A stretch of 64,000 nucleotides of DNA. Origin: Salinicola avicenniae. Its GTDB lineage: Bacteria; Pseudomonadota; Gammaproteobacteria; Pseudomonadales; Halomonadaceae. This document shows positions 23,495 through 32,268 of this stretch, piece after piece; position 1 is the first letter of the stretch; every line of letters starts with the position of its first letter. Where the stretch lies: assembly GCF_023736115.1 (NCBI RefSeq), contig NZ_JAKQZC010000007.1, forward strand, positions 1 through 64,000, in the 5' to 3' direction. Both the position numbers and the translations under genes were made by a program. The notes under the pieces are model-generated. The model was not told where the DNA came from and searched no databases. It saw only the letters and a program-made list of their open reading frames with translations.

Positions 23495-23878
23495 TCAGAG
23501 ACGATCCTTGGCATAGGTGATCTCGGTCTTGCCATGTGGCGCCGGATTGCCGTCCTCGTCCAGATTGACAAAGATCATGCGCTCGATCGTCAGGATGCTC
23601 TTGTGGGTGATCTTGTTACGGACATGACATTCGAGCGTCAGGGAGGTGGTGCCGAAATGGGTTGCCGTCATGCCCAGCTCGATGATGTCGCCTTGCCGCG
23701 CGCTGGAAACGAAGTTGATTTCAGAGATGTACTTGGTGACGACGCGGGCGTTGTCGAGCTGGATGATGGCGTAGATCGCCGCTTCTTCGTCGATCCAGCG
23801 CAGCAGGCTGCCGCCGAAGAGCGAGCCGTTGGGGTTGAGATCCTCGGGCTTGATCCATTTGCGGGTATGAAAGTTCAT
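23495..23878 (-). CDS. Acyl-CoA thioesterase, hotdog fold
   Basis: 127 residues. The start MNFHTRKWIKPEDLNPNG at 23878 is chosen because upstream residues are translated from the mgtE end and spacer and have no family match. GSLFGGSLLRWIDEEAA near residues 19-35 is the hotdog helix, with the acidic residues of the ACOT/YciA-type acyl-CoA thioesterases. The C-terminal strand NPAPHGKTEITYAK fits the same family. Such enzymes hydrolyse acyl-CoA to free acid and CoA; the chain length preferred cannot be read from the sequence. It lies 37 bases after mgtE on the same strand, at the end of the long minus-strand run. Confidence 0.9.
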   Translation of the reverse strand: MNFHTRKWIKPEDLNPNGSLFGGSLLRWIDEEAAIYAIIQLDNARVVTKYISEINFVSSARQGDIIELGMTATHFGTTSLTLECHVRNKITHKSILTIERMIFVNLDEDGNPAPHGKTEITYAKDRL

Positions 23879-23915
23879 CGCGACCTCCAGAAGTGGCGCC
23901 GCCGCAGCGGTCCGG

Positions 23916-25271
23916 TCAGAGATAGAAGACGGTGGCCAGGCCGAGGAAGGCGACAAAGCCGACCACGTCGGTAATGGTGGTCAGCAGGACGCCACCTGAC
24001 AGGGCAGGGTCGATCTTGAGCTTCTTGAGCAGCACCGGGATCAGCGTGCCGGCCATCGTCGCGACCGTCAGGTTGATCACCATCGCCATGGCGATGATTT
24101 CGCCGAGGCGGATATCGTCGAAGCGGAAGACCGACATGGCACCGACAACCACGGCCCATATCAGGCCGTTGGTCATGCCGACCAGCAATTCACGTACCAG
24201 TAGCCAGCGGACGTTGGCGCCGGAGACATGCCCCAGTGCGATACCGCGGATCAGGACCGTAAGCGTCTGCGAGCCGGCAATGCCGCCCATGCTCGAGACG
24301 ATTGGCATCAGTACGGCGAGCGCGGCGATCTGCTGGATGGTCTCTTCGAAGAAGCCGATGGCGATGGACACGACCGTCGCCGCGATCAGGTTAATGCCGA
24401 GCCAGACGGCACGACGGCGGCTGGTACGCATAGCGGGGGCGAAGGTGTCTTCATCCTCGTCGAGACCGGCCATGCTCATCACTTGATGCTCGGCGTCTTC
24501 GCGGATGACGTCGACCACGTCGTCGATCGTGATGCGACCGAGCAGCTTGCCTTCGACGCCAACGACCGGTGCCGAAATGAGGTCGTGTTTCTGGAACAGG
24601 GTGGCGACGTCGCTGTCCGACGCAATCGCCTGAATCGAATGAAAGTCGGTCTCCATGACCTCGCGAACCAGGACCGAAACATCCGACACCAGCAGACGGT
24701 TGATGGGCAGAATGCCGATCAGTTCGTCACGTCGGGTGACGACCAGCAGCGTATCGGTGGCGTCCGGCAGTCGTTCATGGCGGCGCAGATAGCGCAGCAC
24801 CACGTCGAGGGTGATATCCGGGCGAATGGTGATCGCATCCGGGTTCATCAGGCCGCCGGCAGTGTCTTCGGGGTAGGAGAGAACCGCTTCAACCCGCTGG
24901 CGCTCCTGCGCCTCCATCGACTGCAGGACTTCTTGAATGACGGTATTGGGGAGCTGCTGCAGCAGGTCGGCGAGGTCATCGACGTCGAGGCCTTCGGTCG
25001 CCGTCAGCAGCTGTTCCGCGTCCATGCGGTTGAGGAACTCGACCTGGACGTCGTCGCCGAGGTACTGCAGCACGTCACCGTGCAGCTCCGGATCCAGCAA
25101 TCCCCAGAGAATCTCGCGCTCTTTGGGCGGCGTCGACTCCAGCAGGTGGGCCACGTCCACCGGCGCGAGTCCGCGATTGAGCATGCGCCGGGCCTGATCC
25201 AGCGCGCCGCTCTCGAGGGCTTCATTGAGCTTGGCCAGCCGCGGCTGCAGCTTTTCGGGATTATGGCTCAT
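23916..25271 (-). CDS. mgtE: Magnesium transporter MgtE
   Basis: 451 residues, standard MgtE. The N-terminal helical domain (about 1-130) is followed by two CBS domains (about 135-255), which together form the cytosolic magnesium sensor that closes the pore. Five membrane helices lie in the last 175 residues, with SSMGGIAGSQTLTVLIRGIA as a pore-region motif. It moves magnesium inward down the membrane potential. On the minus strand it follows ptsO after a 103-base spacer, with a weak candidate promoter in which TAGAAT (complement of 25312-25317) is the -10. No M-box riboswitch structure was recognised in that short leader. Confidence 0.97.
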   Translation of the reverse strand: MSHNPEKLQPRLAKLNEALESGALDQARRMLNRGLAPVDVAHLLESTPPKEREILWGLLDPELHGDVLQYLGDDVQVEFLNRMDAEQLLTATEGLDVDDLADLLQQLPNTVIQEVLQSMEAQERQRVEAVLSYPEDTAGGLMNPDAITIRPDITLDVVLRYLRRHERLPDATDTLLVVTRRDELIGILPINRLLVSDVSVLVREVMETDFHSIQAIASDSDVATLFQKHDLISAPVVGVEGKLLGRITIDDVVDVIREDAEHQVMSMAGLDEDEDTFAPAMRTSRRRAVWLGINLIAATVVSIAIGFFEETIQQIAALAVLMPIVSSMGGIAGSQTLTVLIRGIALGHVSGANVRWLLVRELLVGMTNGLIWAVVVGAMSVFRFDDIRLGEIIAMAMVINLTVATMAGTLIPVLLKKLKIDPALSGGVLLTTITDVVGFVAFLGLATVFYL

Positions 25272-25374
25272 CCTGAACGATCATCCTTGAACGACTGGCG
25301 ATAGGGCGATCATTCTATCATCGTGGCGTGAAATGACGAGGAGGGGAGAACACTGTTCTCGAAGGAGACTTCGG

Positions 25375-25644
25375 TTATTCGTCCTCGTGAAAGCGTGCTT
25401 CGAACAGCGCTGTCACGGCGGCCAGAGCGGCCTCGGCCTCTTCCCCTTCGGTAGTGACGGTGAGCGGGGTGCCGCAGGGGGCCGCCAGCATTAGCAGCGA
25501 CATGATGTTGGCAGCGTCGGCGACGCGATCACCGTGATGGACGGTGATGCAGGCATCGAAGGGCTGGCAGCACTGCACCAGCTTGGTGGCGGCGCGGGCG
25601 TGCAGTCCGCGGCGGTTGATCAGGCGCAGCTCACGTGTCGGCAT
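25375..25644 (-). CDS. ptsO: Nitrogen PTS phosphocarrier protein NPr
   Basis: 89 residues, HPr fold. The active-site histidine is H15 in NRRGLHARAATKLV. NPr passes phosphate from EI-Ntr (PtsP, not in this window) to PtsN, encoded three genes upstream in the same run. Its start overlaps the end of rapZ by 14 bases, so it is translated with it. The position at the end of rpoN-hpf-ptsN-rapZ-ptsO supports NPr rather than the sugar-PTS HPr. Confidence 0.95.
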   Translation of the reverse strand: MPTRELRLINRRGLHARAATKLVQCCQPFDACITVHHGDRVADAANIMSLLMLAAPCGTPLTVTTEGEEAEAALAAVTALFEARFHEDE

Positions 25645-26551
25645 CGGCGCCTCGCGATGCCGTTTCCTCGGTGTTGGGGGGCAACACCGTATTGACGTTC
25701 AGCTCGCGATGGCGCAAGCGCAGATCGACTGCCTCGTGGTGGAAGTGATGCGCCAGCCGCTCGACCAGATAGACCGAGCGGTGGTGGCCGCCGGTGCAGC
25801 CGATGGCCACGGTCAGGTAGCTACGGTGGCCAGCGAGATAGGCCGGCAGCCAGCGGTTCAGCCAGGCATGGATGTCACCGGCCATGGCGTGCACGTCCGC
25901 GTAGCCTTCGAGGAACTCGATAATCTTGGCGTCGCGGCCGTCATAGCTGCGTAGCTCCGGGTCCCAGAAGGGGTTGGGCAGGCAGCGCACGTCGAACACC
26001 ATGTCGGCGTCCAGGGGCACGCCGCGCTTGAAACCGAAGGATTCGAAGGTCAGCGTCAGGCGGCCTCCGGTATGCCGAGCAACCTGGTCGCCGATGCGGG
26101 CCCGCAGGTCGTGTACCGACAGGCCGCGGGTATCGACCACGAGATCCGCCACTCGCCGGATCGGTGCCAGGTACTCCTGTTCGTGTTCGATCGCCTCGGC
26201 CAGCGTCATGTCGTTGCCCCGCGTCAGCGGATGTCGGCGGCGCGTGGCGGAGTAGCGCTCGAGCAGTATCTTGGCATCGGCCGTCAGGTAGACCACCTGC
26301 ACCTCGATATCCCGCTCGCGCACGGCCTCGAGCAGGACCGGGAACCGCTCCAGCGATTCGCGAAGATTACGCGCATCGATGCTGACCGCGACGGTGGGGC
26401 GTGCCGGCGGGGCGCTGCGCAACTCGTCGATCAGCGGTGCCAGCAGGTTGGCTGGAAGATTGTCGATGGCGTAGTAGCCGAGATCCTCCAGTGCCTGCAG
26501 GGCAATGGATTTACCCGAGCCCGAGCGCCCGCTGATGATGACCAGTCGCAT
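25631..26551 (-). CDS. rapZ: RNase adapter protein RapZ
   Basis: 306 residues with the Walker A motif GRSGSGKS at residues 8-15 and the C-terminal GCTGGHHRSVYLVERLA, the RapZ signature that binds GlcN6P and the small RNA GlmZ in E. coli. There RapZ guides RNase E to GlmZ and so controls glucosamine-6-phosphate synthesis, which feeds LPS and peptidoglycan. It lies 17 bases after ptsN and overlaps ptsO. The C-terminal tail of about 20 polar residues is longer than in E. coli (284 residues). Whether this organism uses GlmZ/GlmY RNAs is not shown here. Confidence 0.96.
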   Translation of the reverse strand: MRLVIISGRSGSGKSIALQALEDLGYYAIDNLPANLLAPLIDELRSAPPARPTVAVSIDARNLRESLERFPVLLEAVRERDIEVQVVYLTADAKILLERYSATRRRHPLTRGNDMTLAEAIEHEQEYLAPIRRVADLVVDTRGLSVHDLRARIGDQVARHTGGRLTLTFESFGFKRGVPLDADMVFDVRCLPNPFWDPELRSYDGRDAKIIEFLEGYADVHAMAGDIHAWLNRWLPAYLAGHRSYLTVAIGCTGGHHRSVYLVERLAHHFHHEAVDLRLRHRELNVNTVLPPNTEETASRGADADT

Positions 26552-26568
26552 GCCGTGTTCGTCCTCGT

Positions 26569-27051
26569 TTAGCCGTCTTCGCTTTCCCGATGGTGGCGAA
26601 TGGCGTCGAGCAGGGTGTCGTGCAGTGCGCGTTGGGACGTGGCCTGACGCAGCTGCTGACGCACGCTCGCCTGATTCATGATGCCGGCGACTTCGGCCAG
26701 CAGCGAGAGATGGGCATCGTCCGCCTCCTCGGGCACCAGCAGCACGAAGACCAGATCCACCGGCTCGCCATCGATTGCATCGAAGTCGATGGCGTCCTCG
26801 AGCCGCATGAAGCCAGCGACAGGCCCCTTGCAGTGAGGGCTGCGCGCATGCGGTATGGCGACGCCGTGGCCGATGCCGGTGCTGCCGAGACGCTCACGGG
26901 CGACGAGACGGCTGAACACCTCCTGGCTATCGAGGCTTGGCGTATTCTGGGCGATGAAAGTGCTGAAGAATTCCAGCAGACGTTTTTTGCTGCCCCCCGT
27001 GACACCGAACAGGGTGCGTTCGGGGGGCAGAATGCTTTCCAGTGTCATCAT
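26569..27051 (-). CDS. ptsN: Nitrogen PTS EIIA component PtsN
   Basis: 160 residues, PTS EIIA type-2 fold. The phosphorylated histidine is H68 in HGVAIPHARSP. PtsN accepts phosphate from NPr and regulates potassium transport, PHB and envelope functions in relatives rather than sugar uptake. It is six bases after hpf and 17 before rapZ, in the conserved rpoN gene group. Confidence 0.96.
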   Translation of the reverse strand: MMTLESILPPERTLFGVTGGSKKRLLEFFSTFIAQNTPSLDSQEVFSRLVARERLGSTGIGHGVAIPHARSPHCKGPVAGFMRLEDAIDFDAIDGEPVDLVFVLLVPEEADDAHLSLLAEVAGIMNQASVRQQLRQATSQRALHDTLLDAIRHHRESEDG

Positions 27052-27057
27052 CAGGGG

Positions 27058-27366
27058 CTAGCGGGCACCGGCGCCCTGGGCGCGGGCTTGTGCCTTTTCT
27101 TTGTGTTTGACCAGTTGACGGTCGAGTTTGTCGGCCAGGGAGTCGATGGCGGCATACATGTCGCTGTCGCTGGCTTCCGCGTGGAGGTCGCCGCCTGCCG
27201 CATGCAGGATACAGGCTGCCTGCTGGCGCTCCTTCTCGATGCTCAGGGTGACCTGAACATTGGTGATGTTGTCGTAGTGACGCTCAAGACGTGCGAGCTT
27301 CTCGTTCACGTAGTCCCGAAGGGCGTCGGTCAGTTCCATGTGATGGCCCGTGACATTCACTTGCAT
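27058..27366 (-). CDS. hpf: Ribosome hibernation promoting factor
   Basis: 102 residues starting MQVNVTGHHMELTDALRDYV, the HPF/RaiA family start; upstream in-frame residues have no family support. It is the short HPF type that, with RMF, forms 100S ribosome dimers in stationary phase; the long C-terminal dimerisation domain is absent. It follows rpoN after 158 bases and is six bases before ptsN. The C-terminus is basic and alanine-rich (KEKAQARAQGAGAR). Confidence 0.95.
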   Translation of the reverse strand: MQVNVTGHHMELTDALRDYVNEKLARLERHYDNITNVQVTLSIEKERQQAACILHAAGGDLHAEASDSDMYAAIDSLADKLDRQLVKHKEKAQARAQGAGAR

Positions 27367-27524
27367 GGCGCACTCCTGTAGCGGCAAATGGCACTTCTGA
27401 TTGTAACCCTTTTCCAGCTGCTGCAAAGGCATGACGACGGATCGTTGGACGATTCGCCCCGCGGGTCGACGTGGGGGCCGCGTCGCGACGATCGATATCC
27501 CTGGCGAGAGCCGGGAACACCGTG

Positions 27525-28934
27525 TCAGGAGAGGCGCTTGCGCTCGCTCGACGAGGGGATGCCCATCGCCTCGCGATACTTGGCCACGGTGCGCCGGGCG
27601 ACGCTGATATCCGCCTCGGCGAGAAGTTCGACGAGCTTGCTGTCCGACAGCGGCTTGCGCGGGGGTTCCTCGCCGATCAGCTTCTTCAATCGCGCTCGAA
27701 TCGCGGTGCTGGAGACGCTATCGCCGTCGCCACCGCCTACCTGGCTCGAGAAGAAGTATTTCAGCTCGAACACGCCACGGGGCGTATGAATGTATTTCTG
27801 CGTCGTGACGCGCGAGATCGTCGATTCGTGCATGTCGACGCTGCGCGCGATGTCGGCGAGGATCAAAGGCTTCATGGCCTCTTCGCCACGTTCGAGAAAG
27901 GCCACCTGGCGCGACATGATTTCGCGGCCGACGCGCAGCAGCGTGTCGTTGCGACTGGTCAGGCTCTTCATCAGCCAGCGGGCTTCCTGCAGGTGCTGCC
28001 GCAGGAAGGTGTTGTCGTCGCTCTTGTCGGCGCGCTTGATCAGCGCGGCATAGTCGGGCTGGATGCGCAGGCGGGGCAGGGCCTCGGCGTTGAGCTCGAT
28101 GCGCCAACCGTCCTGGGAGGGTGTCGCGACCAGATCGGGAATGACGTAGTCGTGACGGCTGTTGTCGAAACGCTGGCCCGGTCGCGGGTCGAGCGTGCGG
28201 ATCAGGGTGATCACGCTGTCGAGCTCGTTTTCCTCCAGTCGGAGACGACGTTTGAGCAGGCGGCGGTCGTTGCTGCCCAGTGCTTCCAGAAACTGCCGCA
28301 CCAGCCGCTTGGCCTGCGGCAGCAGCGGGGTATCGTCGTCGAGCATGCCCAATTGCAGTAGCAGGCATTCGCGGAGGTCGCGCGCGCCGACGCCAGTCGG
28401 GTCGAACTGCTGAATGCGTAATAGCGTGCGTTCGAGATCGGCGGTGCTGACGCTGCGCTGCTGGCGCAAGCTGGCCGCGAGCTCGTCCAGGCTGCCGCCC
28501 AGGTAGCCGTCATCGCCGATCGCGTCGATCAGGCACTCGCCCAGCTCGCGCTCGTGGCTGTCGAAGTCGCCCATGGCGAGCTGCCACAGCAGGTGGTCCT
28601 GCAGGCTGGTGGCACTGGCATTGCGCTCGAAGTCCGGGCCTTCCTCGCTGCCGCTGCTCGCGGGGCCGGCATCCTGATAGGTATCGCTCCAGTCGCTGTC
28701 GACCGTCAGCTCGTCTGGAATATCGCTGGCCCAGTCGTCCTCTGGCGTTTCGACGACATCCTGCTCCGAGTATGGCTCCTCGAGCTCAAGCATCGGGTTG
28801 GATTCCAGCGCCTGTTGAATCTCCTGGCGCAGGTCTAGCGTCGACAGCTGCAGTAACTGGATCGCCTGCTGGAGTTGCGGCGTCATGGTCAACTGCGTGC
28901 CGACTCGGAGTTGCAGCGAAGGCTTCATGGACAT
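27525..28934 (-). CDS. rpoN: RNA polymerase sigma-54 factor RpoN
   Basis: 469 residues. The N-terminal MKPSLQLRVGTQLTMTPQL is region I, which contacts activators; an acidic Asp/Glu-rich region II follows (about 55-105). The RpoN box ARRTVAKYRE lies at residues 446-455 and reads the -24 element. ATG 28934 is used; ATG 28928, two codons in, matches other RpoN N-termini equally well. Upstream (28935-29082) a CTGTCA/ATAAAT pair on the minus strand is a possible weak promoter. No bacterial enhancer-binding protein is encoded in this window. Confidence 0.97.
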   Translation of the reverse strand: MSMKPSLQLRVGTQLTMTPQLQQAIQLLQLSTLDLRQEIQQALESNPMLELEEPYSEQDVVETPEDDWASDIPDELTVDSDWSDTYQDAGPASSGSEEGPDFERNASATSLQDHLLWQLAMGDFDSHERELGECLIDAIGDDGYLGGSLDELAASLRQQRSVSTADLERTLLRIQQFDPTGVGARDLRECLLLQLGMLDDDTPLLPQAKRLVRQFLEALGSNDRRLLKRRLRLEENELDSVITLIRTLDPRPGQRFDNSRHDYVIPDLVATPSQDGWRIELNAEALPRLRIQPDYAALIKRADKSDDNTFLRQHLQEARWLMKSLTSRNDTLLRVGREIMSRQVAFLERGEEAMKPLILADIARSVDMHESTISRVTTQKYIHTPRGVFELKYFFSSQVGGGDGDSVSSTAIRARLKKLIGEEPPRKPLSDSKLVELLAEADISVARRTVAKYREAMGIPSSSERKRLS

Positions 28935-29082
28935 GGAGAAACAGTCGTCACAATCAACGGAGAAGCGATCACGTTACTGATTGCGCGAATGACATGCAAC
29001 GATTTATGCAAGATGCATGCCATTGACAGCGAGCGGCCATTTGGGGCAGGGCGGCCGCTGCTGTGGTGCGGTGTAGGAGAAC

Positions 29083-29808
29083 CTACAAGCGGAACTCGTG
29101 GCCCAGATAGACGTCGCGAACGCGTTGATTGTCGAGAATCGCCTCCGGGCGCCCCTCGGCGATGATCTGGCCGTCGCCGACGATATAGGCGTTGTCGCAG
29201 ATATCCAGCGTTTCGCGGACATTGTGGTCGGTGATCAGTACGCCGATGCCGCGGTCGCGCAGTTGGCGAATGATGCTCTTGATGTCGCCGACGGAGATCG
29301 GATCGACGCCGGCAAAGGGTTCGTCGAGCAGCACGAAGGCGGGCTCGGTCGCGAGGGCGCGGGCGATCTCCACGCGCCGGCGTTCGCCGCCGGAGAGGCT
29401 CATGCCGAGGTTGTCGCGGATATGATCGACGTGGAAGTCGCCGAGCAGACGCTCTAGCTGTTCGCGTCTGGCGTTGCGGTCGAGATCCTTGCGGGTTTCC
29501 AGAATCGCCATGATGTTGTCGGCGACGCTCAGCTTGCGAAAGATCGAGGCTTCCTGCGGCAGGTAGCCGATGCCGGCGCGAGCGCGCCGGTGCATGGGCG
29601 CGCGGCTCAGGTCCTGCGCATCGATATGCACACTGCCGGCGTCGGCCTTGACCAGGCCGACGATCATGTAGAACGACGTGGTCTTGCCGGCCCCGTTGGG
29701 GCCCAGCAGCCCGACGATGCTGCCTTGACGCAGGGTCAGGCTAAAGTCGTGGACGACGCGGCGTCCCTTGTAACTCTTGGCCAGGTTGGCGGCCGTGAGG
29801 GTCTTCAT
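29083..29808 (-). CDS. lptB: LPS export ABC transporter ATPase LptB
   Basis: 241 residues. The ATG at 29808 is preferred because AAGGA lies eight bases before it and the product then starts [15 protein letters not shown] as in other LptB; the ATG at 29817 has AAGG directly against it, leaving no spacing. Walker [10 protein letters not shown] is at residues 36-44, the signature [10 protein letters not shown] near 138, and Walker B ends in LLDEP. LptB powers the LptFG extractor that pulls LPS from the inner membrane on to the LptC-LptA bridge, encoded next to it. Confidence 0.96.
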   Translation of the reverse strand: MKTLTAANLAKSYKGRRVVHDFSLTLRQGSIVGLLGPNGAGKTTSFYMIVGLVKADAGSVHIDAQDLSRAPMHRRARAGIGYLPQEASIFRKLSVADNIMAILETRKDLDRNARREQLERLLGDFHVDHIRDNLGMSLSGGERRRVEIARALATEPAFVLLDEPFAGVDPISVGDIKSIIRQLRDRGIGVLITDHNVRETLDICDNAYIVGDGQIIAEGRPEAILDNQRVRDVYLGHEFRL

Positions 29809-29872
29809 CGATACCATCCTTGAATCGGCGCGACGCGCGAAACGTCGGTCTCGGGCTCGGTTGCGGGCCGCC

Positions 29873-30394
29873 TTACTGCGACTGTTGGCGAGGCGTGAGG
29901 GTCATGCGTACGCGCTGGTCGCCGTCGTCGCTGTCGCCGGAGCGGGCCTGGACGCGACGAGAGTCGAGAAAGTACTCGACATAGGCGCCGTCGAAGGTGT
30001 CGCCCGCCTGATGCAGCTCGGCGTTGCCGATCAACTCCACGCGGCGCTCGCCGGCGTGGTAGATCACGGTGTCGCCCCAGCCCTTGACGATCTCTTCGTC
30101 CGGTGCCGGTTTCTGCTCGAGATAGGCGCGTTCGCCGCTGCCGGTCGCCGTGACCTGGCTGACTTCGCCGTTGCTGCCGCGTTGGATTTCGACCCGGGCT
30201 GCAAGCAGGTTCATGCTGCCCTGCTGCATGTCGACGCTGCCGGTATAGACGGCGGTGCCTTGGCGGTCGTCGATCTCGAGCTGGTCGGCGGCGATCTCTA
30301 TCGGTGCGCTGGCATCGCCCTCCAGTGCCAGTGCCGGTAGGCTTGGCAGGCTCAGTGCGGTCAATATCAGCAGTTGGCCGAGTTCTCGCCTCAT
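29873..30394 (-). CDS. lptA: LPS transport periplasmic protein LptA
   Basis: 173 residues. The first 23 residues are a signal peptide ([16 protein letters not shown], cut before LEGDAS). The mature part is an OstA-like jelly roll starting [22 protein letters not shown], which polymerises into the periplasmic bridge between LptC and LptD. Its start overlaps the lptC stop by four bases, and lptB follows after 64 bases. The last 25 residues are basic and probably disordered. Confidence 0.95.
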   Translation of the reverse strand: MRRELGQLLILTALSLPSLPALALEGDASAPIEIAADQLEIDDRQGTAVYTGSVDMQQGSMNLLAARVEIQRGSNGEVSQVTATGSGERAYLEQKPAPDEEIVKGWGDTVIYHAGERRVELIGNAELHQAGDTFDGAYVEYFLDSRRVQARSGDSDDGDQRVRMTLTPRQQSQ

Positions 30395-31008
30395 GATCCT
30401 TGGTCCTCAGGTTGCGGTGGCAGGCGTCCCTGCACGTTGTCGGTCAGGCGCATGCGATCTTCGTCGAGCCAGGCGTCGAAGCGTTCGCCGCGCATCTGCT
30501 GGTTATGCTGGCGCAACACGGCAGTGGTGTCACTCCAGGCGTGGGCATCGCGGTTGTCGTAATGCAGGGTTGGTGTCTCGAGGCTCCAGGCGCGTTCCGG
30601 CTGTACCAGGCGAGCATTGCCGTCGATCACCAGTTTTTCGCCGCCGCGGCTGAGGCGACCCGAGTCGCCGGTAATTTGCCATTCGCGCTGTTGACCGTCG
30701 ATGAGATAGCCATGCGGTGTCTCGCTGCGGATCACATCGTCCGACGGTGTATGCACCAGGCGCGGGCTCTCGAGTCGCTGGTAGGCTTTGCCCTGCGCGT
30801 CGAAGCGGGTCATGCGCGCCTCTTCGAGATAGTAGTCCGGTTCGCCGGCGCTGTCGGTCGGAACGGGCTGTGCCTCACGTGCGCCGCGCTGGTCGAGCCA
30901 CGCCAGGCCGCCGCCGAGGACGACAAGCAGCGCGGCCAGCCCGAGCCGGCGCCACCAGGGAGAGCGCGGCCTCGGTGTATTGGGGTTATGACGGGTTGAC
31001 GTCGACAT
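30391..31008 (-). CDS. lptC: LPS export protein LptC
   Basis: 205 residues. A single membrane anchor at about residues 22-40 (LGLAALLVVLGGGLAWL) precedes a periplasmic jelly roll with YYLEEARMTRFDAQGKAYQRL near the start, typical of LptC. The 21-residue cytoplasmic N-terminus, rich in Pro and Arg, is somewhat long. LptC receives LPS from LptBFG and hands it to LptA. It lies only three bases after kdsD, where most relatives have kdsC in between. Confidence 0.93.
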   Translation of the reverse strand: MSTSTRHNPNTPRPRSPWWRRLGLAALLVVLGGGLAWLDQRGAREAQPVPTDSAGEPDYYLEEARMTRFDAQGKAYQRLESPRLVHTPSDDVIRSETPHGYLIDGQQREWQITGDSGRLSRGGEKLVIDGNARLVQPERAWSLETPTLHYDNRDAHAWSDTTAVLRQHNQQMRGERFDAWLDEDRMRLTDNVQGRLPPQPEDQGS

Positions 31009-31011
31009 GGC

Positions 31012-31989
31012 TCAGATAACTCCGCTTCTGAGTAGATCATGCATGTGCAGCGCGCCGATCGGCTGGTCGTTGTCGACGACCGCCAGTGCAGTGATGCGGT
31101 TGTCCTCCATGATGCGCACCGCTTCGGCCGCCAGCATGTCGGGGGTGACGGTCTTGCCGCCGCGCGTCATGACATCGTCGACGCGCAGCGTGGAGAAGTC
31201 GACGCCCTGGTCGAGCGTGCGACGAAGATCACCGTCGGTATAGACACCTGCCAGCGTGCCGCGTTCATCGATCACGCAGGTAAAGCCCATGCCTTTATGG
31301 GTCATCTCCAGCAGCGCCTCGCGCAGCAGGCTGCCGGTAGCGACCCGTGGCACACGGTCACCGCCATGCATCAGGTCGGCCACGCGCAGCAGCAGGCGCT
31401 TGCCGAGCGTGCCGCCAGGATGGGAGAGGGCGAAATCCTCGGCGCTGAAACCCTTGGCTTCGAGCAGAGCCAGCGCGAGGGCATCGCCCATGGCGAGCGC
31501 GGCCGTGGTCGAGGAGGTTGGGGCCAGGTCGTGCGGGCAAGCCTCGCGCGAGACCCCGACATCGATGTGCACGTCGCTGTAGCGGGCAAGCGTGGACTGC
31601 GGGCGCCCGGTCAGGCTGACCAGCGGCGCGCCCAGGCGTTTGAACAGCGGCAGCAGGCCGGTGATCTCCTGAGTCTCGCCGGAGTTGGACAGTGCCACCA
31701 CGACGTCGTCGCCGGTGATCATGCCGAGATCGCCGTGGCTGGCTTCGCCGGGGTGCACGAAGAAGGCGGGCGAGCCGGTGCTGGCAAAGGTGGCTGCCAG
31801 CTTGCGGGCGATGTGGCCGGACTTGCCCATGCCGGTAACGATGACGCGCCCGCGACAGTGCATCAGCAGCTGGCAGGCGCGATCGAAGCAGTCGTCGAGC
31901 TTGGCGATCAGTTCGCCGATGGCCTGCTGCTCCAGCGTCAGCGTACGCGTGGCACTGGCGCGAAAGTCCAGCGTATCTTGCTCGCTCAT
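31012..31989 (-). CDS. kdsD: Arabinose-5-phosphate isomerase KdsD
   Basis: 325 residues: a SIS sugar-isomerase domain (about 30-185, with GMGKSGHIARKLAATFASTG) followed by two CBS domains (about 205-325). It converts ribulose 5-phosphate to arabinose 5-phosphate, the first step to KDO for the LPS core. It is the first gene of the lptCAB-rpoN run and is divergent from mlaF. A tandem 13-bp repeat lies in its upstream region at 32014-32048. The phosphatase gene kdsC, its usual neighbour, is not in the window. Confidence 0.96.
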   Translation of the reverse strand: MSEQDTLDFRASATRTLTLEQQAIGELIAKLDDCFDRACQLLMHCRGRVIVTGMGKSGHIARKLAATFASTGSPAFFVHPGEASHGDLGMITGDDVVVALSNSGETQEITGLLPLFKRLGAPLVSLTGRPQSTLARYSDVHIDVGVSREACPHDLAPTSSTTAALAMGDALALALLEAKGFSAEDFALSHPGGTLGKRLLLRVADLMHGGDRVPRVATGSLLREALLEMTHKGMGFTCVIDERGTLAGVYTDGDLRRTLDQGVDFSTLRVDDVMTRGGKTVTPDMLAAEAVRIMEDNRITALAVVDNDQPIGALHMHDLLRSGVI

Positions 31990-32013
31990 GATCTCGGCCG
32001 AGGCTCCCCGTGT

Positions 32014-32048
32014 CGTGTAAGTAGATCGTGTAAGTAGATTAAGTAGAT
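32014..32048. repeat. Tandem 13-bp repeat between kdsD and mlaF
   Basis: CGTGTAAGTAGAT occurs twice head to tail (32014-32026 and 32027-32039), and TAAGTAGAT a third time at 32040-32048. The array starts 25 bases upstream of the kdsD start codon and would lie in its 5' leader or promoter. It may be a regulatory site or a replication-slippage product. Confidence 0.8.
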
Positions 32049-32148
32049 AGTGTCGTCATCGGCGCGCGGTCGATGACGCCGACAGTACCGCTGGCGAATG
32101 CCGGCTGCTGATGGCGGTGCCCGGCGGCGTCTCTAGGCGGCAGTCGTG

Positions 32149-32176
32149 TCGACAGATCGGGCAGTATACCTATGAT
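32149..32176 (+). promoter_or_regulatory. Sigma-70 promoter for mlaFEDCB
   Basis: TCGACA (five of six) at 32149-32154, 16-base spacer, then TATGAT (five of six) at 32171-32176. Transcription would start near 32183, about 86 bases before the mlaF start. Confidence 0.6.
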
Positions 32177-32268
32177 CGCCGATGCTTGCGTTCTGGTCCG
32201 CATGGCGAACCATGGCTGGTCGCTGTCGACACGGTTAAGATACAATGTTCGATAATCAAAGGTCGAAA

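Noticed and set aside
32241-32246. TACAAT as the -10 box of mlaF
   Set aside because: No acceptable -35 at 15-19 bases; the pair at 32149-32176 is much better.
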